Shown here: positions 1 through 7,347 of the stretch, piece after piece | Layout of the letters: every line of letters starts with the position of its first letter | Numbering within the stretch: the first letter of the stretch is position 1 | NCBI GenBank assembly: GCA_964503595.1 | Contig: CAZDAM010000019.1 | Span: 1-38,644, forward strand | Direction of reading: 5' to 3' | DNA length: 38,644 nt | DNA from: CAZDAM01 sp964503595 | GTDB taxonomy: Bacteria; Muiribacteriota; UBA6191 | Position numbers and translations under genes: made by a program | The notes under the pieces: model-generated | Told to the model about the DNA's origin: nothing | Seen by the model: only the letters and a program-made list of their open reading frames with translations | Databases searched by the model: none

Positions 1-74
1 CCAAAGCCTTTATTCATCATCTAAGACGGCTTAAGCTGACATGTATGATTAGCTGATCGTCATGGATGCTTAAA

Positions 75-109
75 AAAGCAGGTCGAACAATTTTTAATTC
101 GCCTGCTTT
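75..109 (-). terminator. Rho-independent terminator-like hairpin
   Basis: Read on the minus strand, AAAGCAGG-CGAA pairs with TTCG-A-CCTGCTTT (one bulged A, about 10-nt loop) and runs into a T tract. It lies just downstream of the short minus-strand peptide at 125-172 and probably ends that transcript. Confidence 0.6.
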
Positions 110-124
110 TCGAAGTGCTTCAGC

Positions 125-172
125 CTATATCTGTGCTGTGAACACTATTATTATTGTTAATAGCTTTTTCAT
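125..172 (-). CDS. Very short ORF with signal-peptide-like start (gene stub or leader peptide)
   Basis: A minus-strand ORF of 15 codons reads MKKLLTIIIVFTAQI and then stops. It is preceded by a good Shine-Dalgarno (GGAGAG, about 4 nt before ATG) and followed 15 bp after the stop by a terminator hairpin. The peptide looks like the first half of a Sec or lipoprotein signal peptide with nothing after it. The most likely reading is the 5' remnant of an exported-protein gene whose body was deleted, keeping its own terminator. A genuine micropeptide is possible. I do not recognise a family. Confidence 0.25.
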   Translation of the reverse strand: MKKLLTIIIVFTAQI

Positions 173-383
173 ATTTCTCTCCTGATGCTAAATTCGGCTG
201 AAAAGCTCAGAAAAAATAGTGGCCGAAGACTGTGGCACTGCTTGGCGATATGGTCAAGCAGGATGGGCGATTCGGGTTGCCGTGCGCGCAAAAATGCCCC
301 TAATTTACCTTCTCGATCGGGAAGCACAGAGGCCTTTGAAAATCTCTATGAAAAAGAGTACGGTTCTGAGTCCGGCGCCTTTC
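173..383. other. Stretch with no supported gene
   Basis: Short open frames exist here (for example 185-409 and 219-404 on the plus strand), but they overlap each other in different frames, lack ribosome binding sites and resemble no family known to me. The downstream end carries the putative promoter of the SOUL gene. Confidence 0.5.
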
Positions 384-412
384 TTGTTCAATGTTGCCGA
401 TTGAAGTAATCT
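384..412 (+). promoter_or_regulatory. Putative promoter for the SOUL gene (leaderless type)
   Basis: TTGTTC (384-389), a 17-bp spacer and TAATCT (407-412) are followed by only 6 nt before the ATG at 419. Transcription would start at or next to the start codon, and no Shine-Dalgarno is present. The -10 is a weak match, so the call rests on spacing and on similar sites elsewhere in the window. Confidence 0.35.
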
Positions 413-418
413 GATACG

Positions 419-1162
419 ATGAAGAAAGGAATTTTTCTTGCTCTGCTGATTGGTCTGACTGTCGTCATGTCCGGGAATCCACTAGGTATATTGGAAGAAC
501 CTAAGTTCGAAGTCTTTAAGACTTTTGAAGCTTTTGAGCTCAGAAAGTATCAACCCCATATCGTAGCTCAAACTATTGTCAAAGGTGATTTTGACGACTC
601 TGGAAATAAAGCATTTCGAATTCTGGCCAGCTATATTTTTGGCAAAAACAAGCAGCAGGTGAAGATGGCGATGACCGCTCCCGTCAATCAGCTTGAGCTG
701 TCTTCCAAAGCCGACTTAATTGGTGAGTATGCTTCTGAAACAAAGGAGACCGGTGGTTCCGTAAAGGCGGGTGCAGATTTGGCTTCTGTCGAAGGCAAGT
801 CTGTAAAGATGGCTATGACTGCGCCTGTGAACCAGCAAGAGCTTGGCGAAGGAAAGTACTTGTATGAATTCATCATGCCCTCAAAGTTTACAATGGAGAA
901 TCTCCCCACTCCACTCGACTCCCGAGTACTGCTCAAGGAGAAGCCAGGGAAGCTGGTTGCTGCCCACGAATACTCGGGGACATGGTCTCAAAAACGATAT
1001 GAGCGTAAGAAAGAAGCATTCCTAAAGAAGCTTGAGGAAGCGGGGTTTGTAGCAATCGGGAAGCCTGTTTTTGCTCGCTACAATTCACCTTTCAGTTTAT
1101 GGTTCCTGAGAAGAAACGAGATACTGGTTGAGGTCAGTGGTGAGGTTGAGTCAGATGGATAA
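419..1162 (+). CDS. SOUL family heme-binding protein, exported
   Basis: 247 aa. The first 19 residues form a signal peptide (MKKGIFLALLIGLTVVMSG). The rest matches the SOUL/HBP heme-binding fold: an early FEVFKTFEAFELRKY strand, then two copies of the MTAPV signature (VKMAMTAPVNQ near residues 81 and 129), then IMPSKFTMENLPTPLDSRV and a conserved C-terminal half ending FSLWFLRRNEILVEV. The doubled MTAPV segment is usual in bacterial members. The family binds heme or related tetrapyrroles non-covalently; the physiological role in bacteria is poorly defined. The gene stands alone, upstream of a decayed HNH gene, and probably has a leaderless promoter. The family call is firm; the function beyond heme binding is open. 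Confidence 0.85.
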   Translation: MKKGIFLALLIGLTVVMSGNPLGILEEPKFEVFKTFEAFELRKYQPHIVAQTIVKGDFDDSGNKAFRILASYIFGKNKQQVKMAMTAPVNQLELSSKADLIGEYASETKETGGSVKAGADLASVEGKSVKMAMTAPVNQQELGEGKYLYEFIMPSKFTMENLPTPLDSRVLLKEKPGKLVAAHEYSGTWSQKRYERKKEAFLKKLEEAGFVAIGKPVFARYNSPFSLWFLRRNEILVEVSGEVESDG

Positions 1163-1169
1163 TGAACAA

Positions 1170-1648
1170 AATCTCAATCGCTTCCGGTTATTCTGGAGAC
1201 TTCCTGTAAGTCCTTTCTGAGGCCTCTTGGGAAAGGCAATCACCGGATATCATTGGATACAGGGGTGATATTCTCAAAAGCTTGAAGACCATCCTGGATT
1301 TCACCTGAAGAATCACTGTTCCCTGAAGAAGGCTGAGCGAATGGCCTAAGGAGCTGTCACAGGACAAACCCCACAGAATGACAACCCCGGCAGAAGTGAA
1401 GCATTCCGTAAATTTACGCGATCGCGGCCAATGCATCTTCCACTCCAGGCAGGGTAGGCGGCTGGATAAGCTGAAACGGTGAAGCCTGCCGCCTACCCTA
1501 CCTCCAAAGGGAAGCAATGTGAAGGAAGGTGGTTTCTGTATCTGCATCATAGAAGTCTCGTATCAAAAGACGAGAGAATCCGGCGGAAAACCTCATGACG
1601 ATCCACTCCAGTCATCATACTCTGGTGCATGAACTGGGCCGGGAGTAA
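1170..1648 (+). pseudogene. Decayed copy of the HNH endonuclease gene found at 32600-33262
   Basis: This stretch has no long frame but aligns by eye with the C-terminal half of the intact HNH gene about 31 kb away. Shared blocks include GGTTATTC (1190s), TGAAGAA-GC-GAGCG-ATGGCC (1330s), CCGGCAGAAGTGAA (1386 on), ATTTACGCGATC-GGCCA (about 1411-1432), TGTGAAGGAAGG (about 1519), and ATGAA-TG-GCCGGGA-TAAAATCCA at the stop (about 1630-1655). The similarity continues past the stop codon for some 30 bp. Frameshifts, an early stop and an inserted hairpin element at about 1448-1506 have destroyed it. The N-terminal part of the gene is missing or unrecognisable. It is a paralogous remnant and not a fragment of the neighbouring SOUL gene. 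Confidence 0.75.
1451..1499. repeat. Perfect 12-bp inverted repeat element inserted in the HNH remnant
   Basis: AGGGTAGGCGGC (1451-1462) is the exact reverse complement of GCCGCCTACCCT (1488-1499), with a 25-nt loop. Compared with the intact HNH gene, about 59 bp centred on this hairpin are extra, with homology resuming on both sides, so it behaves like a small inserted unit (REP/MITE-like). No second copy was noticed in this window. Confidence 0.6.
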
Positions 1649-1691
1649 AATCCACAGTAAGAAGTGCTTTATGGATTTTATACAGATCACT

Positions 1692-2556
1692 CTAGGCCGT
1701 GTCTCGTAAGTTTTTTCTGAGATAGAATCTGAGAATTCCCCATTTGATCATTGCTAGAAAATTTAGGGCGAGCTTTTCAAACCTTGTGGCTAACCTCCTG
1801 CTTTGTTTGAGCCATCTAATACACATCTCAACTGAACTTCTTCTGCGGTAATGATTGAATTCCAGCAAACAAGGTCTACCCGGCTTGCGGCCATGAGGCT
1901 TTTTCTTCTCGGGAATGACTGAGCGTATCCCCCGTCTTTTGAGATATCGCCGAATGAATGGCATGTCATAGGCTTTATCTCCAGCTGCTTTTTGAGGTTT
2001 ACAACGGGGACGACCAGCAGAGCCTCCATGAAAACGAATTCCTTTCAGAATGGATTCCAGAGATTTGGACTCATGAGCCTGACCAGCCGTCAGACCTACA
2101 TTCAGAGAGAGGGGTTCCTCTTCCATCAGTGACAAGATGGATTTTGGAGCCAAATCCGCCTCTTGAACGACCCAGAGCGTGGTCTCCTGGTTCAAATAAT
2201 CCCCTTTTTTACCCGCTCCGGCGGAACTTACATGGGCTCTGATGTTACTTCCATCTATACACCAAAGGCTCCAGTCAATATGGCCATTTTCGTCCAGCTG
2301 GAATCGGAGCTTTTGCAAAAGCCTGTCTATCAACCCTTCTTTTCTCCAGCGGTTGAAGCGATTATAGGCCGTTTGCCAAGGGCCGTATCCTCTGGTAGTT
2401 CCCTCCAGGGAGCACCTGTAGAGAGGACCCAAAAGATTGAATTCACCATGGTCCGGTGGCTTCTGAACGGGCGACCCTTACCTCGTTCAGGGGGAAAAAC
2501 TGCCTAATTCTCTCCCATTGCTCATCCGTAATTTCATGCCGCTTGCGGGGGGCCAA
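1692..2556 (-). pseudogene. IS5-family transposase, disrupted by two frameshifts
   Basis: Reading probably begins at TTG (2556-2554) after AGGAG, giving an APRKRHEITDEQWERIRQFF start typical of IS5-family transposases. A one-base loss in the T5C5 tract (plus-strand G5A5 at 2490-2499) shifts frame into RGKGRPFRSHRTMVN...GAPWRELPE. A second one-base loss near 2388-2392 shifts again into YGPWQTAYNRFNRWRKEG, after which the frame stays open to 1692. DDE landmarks are present: CIDGSNIRAH (D), AAGDKAYD (D) and YRRRSSVEMCIRWLK (E). The last codons lie in the terminal repeat and the TAG stop is supplied by the CTAG target copy. Some IS5 subgroups use one programmed frameshift, but two separate breaks make simple decay more likely. 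Confidence 0.8.
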
Positions 2557-2619
2557 AATCACTCCTCTTTAAACAAACACAAACATACTATCGGCATTTT
2601 CCGAATTACGAGACACGGC
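1696..2619 (-). mobile_element. IS5-family insertion sequence
   Basis: The element is about 924 bp, bounded by near-perfect inverted repeats: GCCGTGTCTCGTAA at 1696-1709 and its complement TTACGAGACACGGC ending at 2619. CTAG occurs immediately outside both ends (1692-1695 and 2620-2623), fitting the 4-bp CTAG-type target duplication of many IS5-family elements. A 2-bp TA duplication with GG...CC ends is equally readable. The single transposase gene is on the minus strand and shows D-D-E landmarks and the typical IS5 C-terminus, but is broken by two frameshifts. The insertion sits exactly on the stop codon of uppP and just after the HNH remnant. Confidence 0.88.
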
Positions 2620-3543
2620 CTAGAACCATCCGCGAAAAATCATTCCGGCAGTGAGCACGCTTAGAAGAATCCGGTACCAGCCAAAGATGGAAAGACCACG
2701 GCGAGAAATCCAGCCAACCATCCATTTGACTGAAATGATGGCAGCAAGAAAACCAGTGACAAAGCCAATGAAGGGATTCAGCCAGCCAAAGGTATCCAGA
2801 ATCAGCTTCCCACTTTTAAGGCCCTCATAGCAGGTGGCGGCACCCAGGGTAATGAGGCCGAGAAGAAAGCTGAATTCTACCGAGGCGGCGGTGGAAAGTC
2901 CCTGCAGGCGAGCGCCAAGAATGGTGGAGAGGGAGCGGGAAAATCCCGGCCACATGGCAATGCACTGAGCAAAGCCGATGATGAGGGACTGCTTGGGGGT
3001 GAGTTCTTCGAGAGGACGGCCTTTGCCTTCAGCAGAGGGGTTTTTCCGTTCGACCAGCAGAATGATGAATCCACCGACAAACCAGGCAATCGCAATTGGC
3101 CAGGGGCCGAAAAGATAGCTTTTGATGAGTTTATTCAGAAGAAGGCCCAGAACGGCAGCAGGAATGAAGCCAGCCATAAGATTCAGAATCAGACGTTTAC
3201 CGGTGGCGCTTTTGCCGAAAAGTCCAGCGATAGCGTCTTCAAAGCGGCTTTTGTAAAGTAAAAGGACGGCGAGGATGGCTCCGGCTTGAATGCAAATGGA
3301 GTAGGCATCTACAGCTTCCTTGATGGTCTCGCTGGAATCAAGGCCCATGATGCGCGAGGCAATGACGAGGTGGCCTGTGGAGCTGACCGGGAGATATTCG
3401 GTCAGACCTTCAATCAGACCCAGGATGATGGCCTGAAAGATGCTCATGGCCGGCTGGGCAGTGCTGGCGGCATCGGGTGGATTGCCAAAAACACAGACGG
3501 CAAGGCCAAAAATTGAAAGAATCAAAGCGTTTGCACGGGCCAT
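2620..3543 (-). CDS. uppP: Undecaprenyl-diphosphatase (BacA/UppP)
   Basis: 307 aa integral membrane protein. It dephosphorylates undecaprenyl pyrophosphate, recycling the lipid carrier for peptidoglycan and O-antigen synthesis. Both family motifs are present: GLIEGLTEYLPVSSTGH (residues 42-58) and PGFSRS (199-204), with multiple hydrophobic helices between and after. The chosen ATG has GGAG about 9 nt upstream and adds about 32 signal-like residues before the usual family start (MSIFQAIILG); the internal ATG at residue 33 lacks a ribosome binding site. The stop codon TAG is part of the CTAG copy flanking the IS5-family element, so the insertion touches the gene's last base but leaves the protein complete (ending FRGWF). 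An 84-bp gap separates it from the radical SAM gene upstream. Confidence 0.93.
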   Translation of the reverse strand: MARANALILSIFGLAVCVFGNPPDAASTAQPAMSIFQAIILGLIEGLTEYLPVSSTGHLVIASRIMGLDSSETIKEAVDAYSICIQAGAILAVLLLYKSRFEDAIAGLFGKSATGKRLILNLMAGFIPAAVLGLLLNKLIKSYLFGPWPIAIAWFVGGFIILLVERKNPSAEGKGRPLEELTPKQSLIIGFAQCIAMWPGFSRSLSTILGARLQGLSTAASVEFSFLLGLITLGAATCYEGLKSGKLILDTFGWLNPFIGFVTGFLAAIISVKWMVGWISRRGLSIFGWYRILLSVLTAGMIFRGWF

Positions 3544-3627
3544 GAAGCAGTCTCCAGCTGGAAAAGGAACTCAGGAAGATGCATGATAGGGATCTTCCGG
3601 CTGAGTCTGCAAGCCCTATGTTTCAGA

Positions 3628-5274
3628 TCAGGGAATCACGGCTTTTGGGGGACGTGAGGGTTCCGCAGGAAAGTACCAGTGTCTGGCGGAGGTCCCGGCA
3701 TAGTGAACCAGCTGACCAAAGCATTCCACAAATCCTTTGCGCTCCGCAAGTTCAGGAAAATCCTTTGGGGGCTTTGTTCTGGAGGTTTTTTCAAAGGGAA
3801 GATCCGAGCGGGTACGGATACGATTGAGATATTCCAGGGTCATCAGGTTCTGGATTTCGGAAGAGTTGAGCTTTTCCTCAGTCAGGAATTCGGCCAGATA
3901 GGCGAAGGCTTTCTTCATGTGAAGCCCGGTACGGGAAGGATGGCGATTCAGGACAAACCGGCTGAGGGCCAGAAAGAAGTCCCAGGGTCTTCGGGTGGAA
4001 TGGTTGATGGCAATTTCGAGGACTGGGCGGATGGCATCGCGGTTCCAGAAAATTTCCAGGATGGCTGAAACATCCTGCACTTCGGAAAGTTCCTGATAGC
4101 TCCACTCTTTGGACTTCAGAAGGGTGTAGGGGGTGTGAGGCATAAAGACATAGCCACATTCCCTGGCACGGCTTTCGGAAATGGAACCCTTAAGAATTTT
4201 GAGGACTTCAATCTGGAAATGGTGGACCCCTTTCTTCAGGACCCAGTCAAAGGACTGATAGAAGCGTTCAGGGGATTCTCCCGCCAGTCCGGCGATCAGA
4301 TCCCCGTGAATGTGCACGCGGGTGCGGGCAAGAAGCTGATCCAGAACTTCTTCCAGACGCTCAAACTTGCAGCGGCGGCCATTGCCATCCAGGACATCCT
4401 TGTGGATGGACTGAATGCCAATCTCGAACTGAAACATGCCGTCCTCTGCCTGTTGAAGAAGTTCGATGGCTTCGTCGCTGAAGAGTTCCGCGGCAATTTC
4501 AAAATGAAAGTTCCGTCCTTTGCCATGCTCCATGAGGTAGCGAAAGATGTGGAGGGTACGCCGTTTGCTCAGATTGAAGGTTCGATCGACGAATTTCACC
4601 TGACGAATCCGGGAGCGGGAAAGAATCTCCTGCATGTCGGCTTCAAAGCGTTCCAGGGAATAAAAACGGGCTCCCTTGTCCAGGGCGGAGAGGCAGAAGT
4701 GGCATTTGTAGGGGCAGCCACGTGAAGCCTCATAATAGACAAAATTGGAAGAGTAGGTTGCTTCTTCGGTAAAAGGGGAGGGGAGTTCGTCCAGAGTTCT
4801 GATATCCGAGGCGGGAGGGTTTCTCTGAAGTCCCTTTTCCGGGTCCCGATAGGTCAATCCTGGAATGGAGGCAAAATTCTGCTGACCCGTAAACTCTTTG
4901 AGAAAATCGACAAAGGTGAGTTCTCCCTCTCCCCGGATCACAAAGTCAGCAATGCCTTCCTGAATCCAGTGCACGTCATCATGGCTGACTTCGTGGCCAC
5001 CGAGCAGGATTTTAAGATCGGGATCAATGCGTCTTAGTGCTGCAATCAGCTTGACCTGGGTTTCCATATTCCAGATGTAGCAGGAGAGACATAAAAGATT
5101 GGGTCTATGCTTCAGGACGAGGGGGATGATTTCATCCAGGGGCTGGGTTGTGGAGGCTTCCAGCGTCCGGGTGGTCATTTCGGGGACCCATTTTTGGGCG
5201 CAGGCCTTCAGGGAGTGAATAGCCAGACTGGTTTGGGTGATGCGGGAATGCAGAGTCAGGATCAGGCAGTTCAT
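3628..5274 (-). CDS. B12-binding domain radical SAM protein (DUF4080-like C-terminus)
   Basis: 548 aa. Residues 1-130 resemble the cobalamin-binding Rossmann domain common in this class (LILTLHSRITQTSLA, then ILLGGHEVSHD near 89-99). The radical SAM core follows with CPYKCHFC (C187, C191, C194) for the 4Fe-4S cluster, and FEIGIQSIHKDVL and HGDLIAGLAGE further on. The C-terminal 150 residues resemble the DUF4080 region attached to many of these enzymes. Substrate unknown; related proteins include methylases and other carbon-radical enzymes. The start overlaps the end of the upstream histidine kinase gene by 4 bp (ATGA), so the two are probably translated together, an odd pairing that may link a sensor to a modifying enzyme. 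Confidence 0.85.
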   Translation of the reverse strand: MNCLILTLHSRITQTSLAIHSLKACAQKWVPEMTTRTLEASTTQPLDEIIPLVLKHRPNLLCLSCYIWNMETQVKLIAALRRIDPDLKILLGGHEVSHDDVHWIQEGIADFVIRGEGELTFVDFLKEFTGQQNFASIPGLTYRDPEKGLQRNPPASDIRTLDELPSPFTEEATYSSNFVYYEASRGCPYKCHFCLSALDKGARFYSLERFEADMQEILSRSRIRQVKFVDRTFNLSKRRTLHIFRYLMEHGKGRNFHFEIAAELFSDEAIELLQQAEDGMFQFEIGIQSIHKDVLDGNGRRCKFERLEEVLDQLLARTRVHIHGDLIAGLAGESPERFYQSFDWVLKKGVHHFQIEVLKILKGSISESRARECGYVFMPHTPYTLLKSKEWSYQELSEVQDVSAILEIFWNRDAIRPVLEIAINHSTRRPWDFFLALSRFVLNRHPSRTGLHMKKAFAYLAEFLTEEKLNSSEIQNLMTLEYLNRIRTRSDLPFEKTSRTKPPKDFPELAERKGFVECFGQLVHYAGTSARHWYFPAEPSRPPKAVIP

Positions 5275-6818
5275 GGAGTCATCCGAAGAGAGGTATAAAT
5301 GGCGGTTTGTAATTCATCGAACTGAAGGGGTAGTTTGAGGTGAAGAGGGGATTTTTTTTGAGCTGCCTTGGGAACCAGGTGGATGGAATTCACGGGCCAC
5401 CTCTCAGGATCAGATAAAACGCTGTCCTGATCCAGAAATACAATATCGGATGGTCGGATTTCCGCTTTGGAAGGATTTTCCATGATTTCAAAGGAATAGA
5501 CTTTCAGAAAACTGACAAGTGACTGTTTGAGGAGGAGGTTTTCAATGAAAATCAGGATCCGGCCTTCAAAATCATGTGAGGATACAAGGGGGATGTGTTC
5601 GGGGTCATGGGGCTTTAGAGGAAGTATCAGGTGAAAGGTACTTCCACCCTTTTTTGGGTTTTCGGCATAAAGTTTACCATCCATCAGGCGGGTAAGGCTC
5701 TGGGAAATGGCGAGTCCCAGTCCTGTTCCTTCGTAAGCCCTTTCCATGGATTCATCGGCCTGGGTAAAAGGTTCAAACATGATAGAGCGGAACTCTTCAA
5801 GGATTCCAATCCCTGTATCTTCAATGCAGTAGTGCAGGTGCATCTGGGAATTCAGGCTCAAGGACAGGCTTACCTGCCCTTCGTGAGTGAATTTCAGAGC
5901 GTTTCCGGCAAGATTCATCAGGATCTGGCGAATTCTGAGAGCATCTCCAAAATACATGTCAGGTAAGGTCTCGGGCAGCTCGAGATTCCATCTGAGATTG
6001 CGCTCATGCGCCATGGGAGCCAAGAGATCGTAAATCTGCCTTAGAACATTTCCGGGGTTGAAGGGGATGGGATGAAGCTTGAGTTTGCCTTTTTCCAGCT
6101 GATTCAGATCCAGAATATCGTTTACGATATCCTTAAGTGACTCTGTACATCGCCGAATGAGGCTGATTTTCTCCAGATCTTCCGTGGCCGTAACATTGCG
6201 CCGCAAAAGAGCAAGCATTCCCATGATACCGTTCAGAGGAGTTCTGAGTTCATGGCTGATATTGGCCACAAATCTGGACTTGGCTTCGGCTGCCTGGCGG
6301 GCTTCTTTTTCCAGAAGACGGGATTTTTCCAGAGTCTCTTGAAGGGACTTGTTCAGGGTTTCCAGTCCTGTCTGAGCCTGGATGCGCTGGGTCAGATCCT
6401 GAGCCATGCACATCAGAAAAGGCTGGGGGTTGTCATCAATGCGAACAGCCGTAAAAAGTCCCTGTCTTTCTTCTCCGGTGGCCGTTTTCCAGATCATGTC
6501 CGGGCTGTGCGATTCTCCGTGTTCGACGGCTTCAAGCAGGACCTTTCTTAGGGGAGATTCGGGATCATGCAGACCCATGGAAACAGGATCAAGGCCGCGG
6601 ATCTCTTCACGGCGGATTCCCATTTCTTTAAGAAACATTTCATTGGCATCCAGAAATCTCAGGGTTTTGCAGTCCTGAAGAACCATGAGGCACGGAGTTT
6701 TCTGAAATGCCAGGGGGAAGCGCTGAAGAATTCCATCGCTGAAACGGGAGCGTTGATAGCGGCCCCAAAAAAAGCCCAGAGCAATCCCGGCTCCAAGAAT
6801 TAGGAAATGACTCAGCAT
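5271..6818 (-). CDS. PAS-containing hybrid-like sensor histidine kinase with degenerate receiver
   Basis: 515 aa from the chosen start. Order: one N-terminal membrane helix (LSHFLILGAGIALGFFWG), a PAS-like domain (about 35-145), a coiled coil, the HisKA box with the phospho-accepting His in ANISHELRTPLNG (H189), an HATPase domain (NLAGNALKFTHEG, EDTGIGI, GTGLGLAISQSL), and a C-terminal receiver-like domain. That domain keeps an Asp-containing strand (IVFLDQDS) but has lost the acidic pair normally in the first strand (ILIFIEN), so phosphotransfer is doubtful. A longer frame starts at 6893 but would overlap the divergent gene at 6886; a TAGAAT -10 on the minus strand at 6854-6859 supports starting at 6818. 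The 3' end overlaps the radical SAM start. No cognate stand-alone regulator is adjacent. Confidence 0.85.
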   Translation of the reverse strand: MLSHFLILGAGIALGFFWGRYQRSRFSDGILQRFPLAFQKTPCLMVLQDCKTLRFLDANEMFLKEMGIRREEIRGLDPVSMGLHDPESPLRKVLLEAVEHGESHSPDMIWKTATGEERQGLFTAVRIDDNPQPFLMCMAQDLTQRIQAQTGLETLNKSLQETLEKSRLLEKEARQAAEAKSRFVANISHELRTPLNGIMGMLALLRRNVTATEDLEKISLIRRCTESLKDIVNDILDLNQLEKGKLKLHPIPFNPGNVLRQIYDLLAPMAHERNLRWNLELPETLPDMYFGDALRIRQILMNLAGNALKFTHEGQVSLSLSLNSQMHLHYCIEDTGIGILEEFRSIMFEPFTQADESMERAYEGTGLGLAISQSLTRLMDGKLYAENPKKGGSTFHLILPLKPHDPEHIPLVSSHDFEGRILIFIENLLLKQSLVSFLKVYSFEIMENPSKAEIRPSDIVFLDQDSVLSDPERWPVNSIHLVPKAAQKKSPLHLKLPLQFDELQTAIYTSLRMTP

Positions 6819-6836
6819 AAGAATCGCAGGTTCTGG

Positions 6837-6882
6837 TAGAATCTCCGACCAAAATTCTAGCCCAAAAAGGTAAAAGGGGGAA
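6837..6882. promoter_or_regulatory. Divergent promoter region between the kinase and the 6886 gene
   Basis: Two TAGAAT -10-like hexamers face opposite ways: plus strand at 6837-6842, minus strand at 6854-6859. The minus one has TTCCCC 17 bp upstream. The plus gene then has a Shine-Dalgarno (AGGGGGA) close to its ATG at 6886. Confidence 0.4.
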
Positions 6883-6885
6883 GCA

Positions 6886-7347
6886 ATGCGCATTCAGCTG
6901 GTTAAAGAGAAGTGCCCTCAGGAGTTTCGCTTTTTAGTGGATGAGTTTGGATTTCGGGAACCTCAGGTCACTGGTGATGAGGCAGAGGTGCGGCATATCT
7001 GGCTGAATTCCAAGGCGGGAGTCGAACTGGTGTTTGATGTGCATGAGCAGGGTCTTTACCTTTATATTCATCGCTTGGTCCATGGTCGTATGGTGGATGA
7101 TGACGAAGATCCGGATGCCCCGCTCAACTACTTTTCGATTGAAGATATTCTTGAAGTCAGGGATCCGGAAGAGGACCTGACCGATCTGGTTGTGCAGGAA
7201 GAACTCAGTGCCCCCAGATTCGAAGCCAATTTACGCCATCTTGGCCAGGTTCTTCAGGAGCACTGTGCCGATTTGTTGAAAGGAAATTTCCGGCTGTTTG
7301 AACAGCTTGAGGCCATTGAGCGTCAGCGTCGGATGCCGGATGCCTGA
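6886..7347 (+). CDS. Hypothetical acidic protein
   Basis: 153 aa with no family I recognise. It is acidic and soluble, with no signal peptide or membrane helix. Visible features are an N-terminal alpha/beta-looking region (QEFRFLVDEFGFREP, VELVFDVHEQGLYLYIHRLV), an acidic loop MVDDDEDPDAPLNYFSIEDILE and a helical C-terminus (RHLGQVLQEHCADLLKGNFRLFEQLEAIERQ). The shape recalls small immunity or chaperone-like proteins, but that is only an impression. The start is well supported by AGGGGGA shortly upstream. The 3' end overlaps the convergent bcp gene by 25 bp. Confidence 0.65.
   Translation: MRIQLVKEKCPQEFRFLVDEFGFREPQVTGDEAEVRHIWLNSKAGVELVFDVHEQGLYLYIHRLVHGRMVDDDEDPDAPLNYFSIEDILEVRDPEEDLTDLVVQEELSAPRFEANLRHLGQVLQEHCADLLKGNFRLFEQLEAIERQRRMPDA

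Noticed and set aside
185..409. Two overlapping open frames (185-409 and 219-404) before the SOUL gene
   Set aside because: No ribosome binding site, Arg/Ser-rich random-looking composition, overlapping in different frames, and the SOUL promoter lies inside them.
1188..1550. 120-codon minus-strand frame in the HNH remnant
   Set aside because: It runs antisense through sequence clearly related to the plus-strand HNH gene and across the inserted hairpin.
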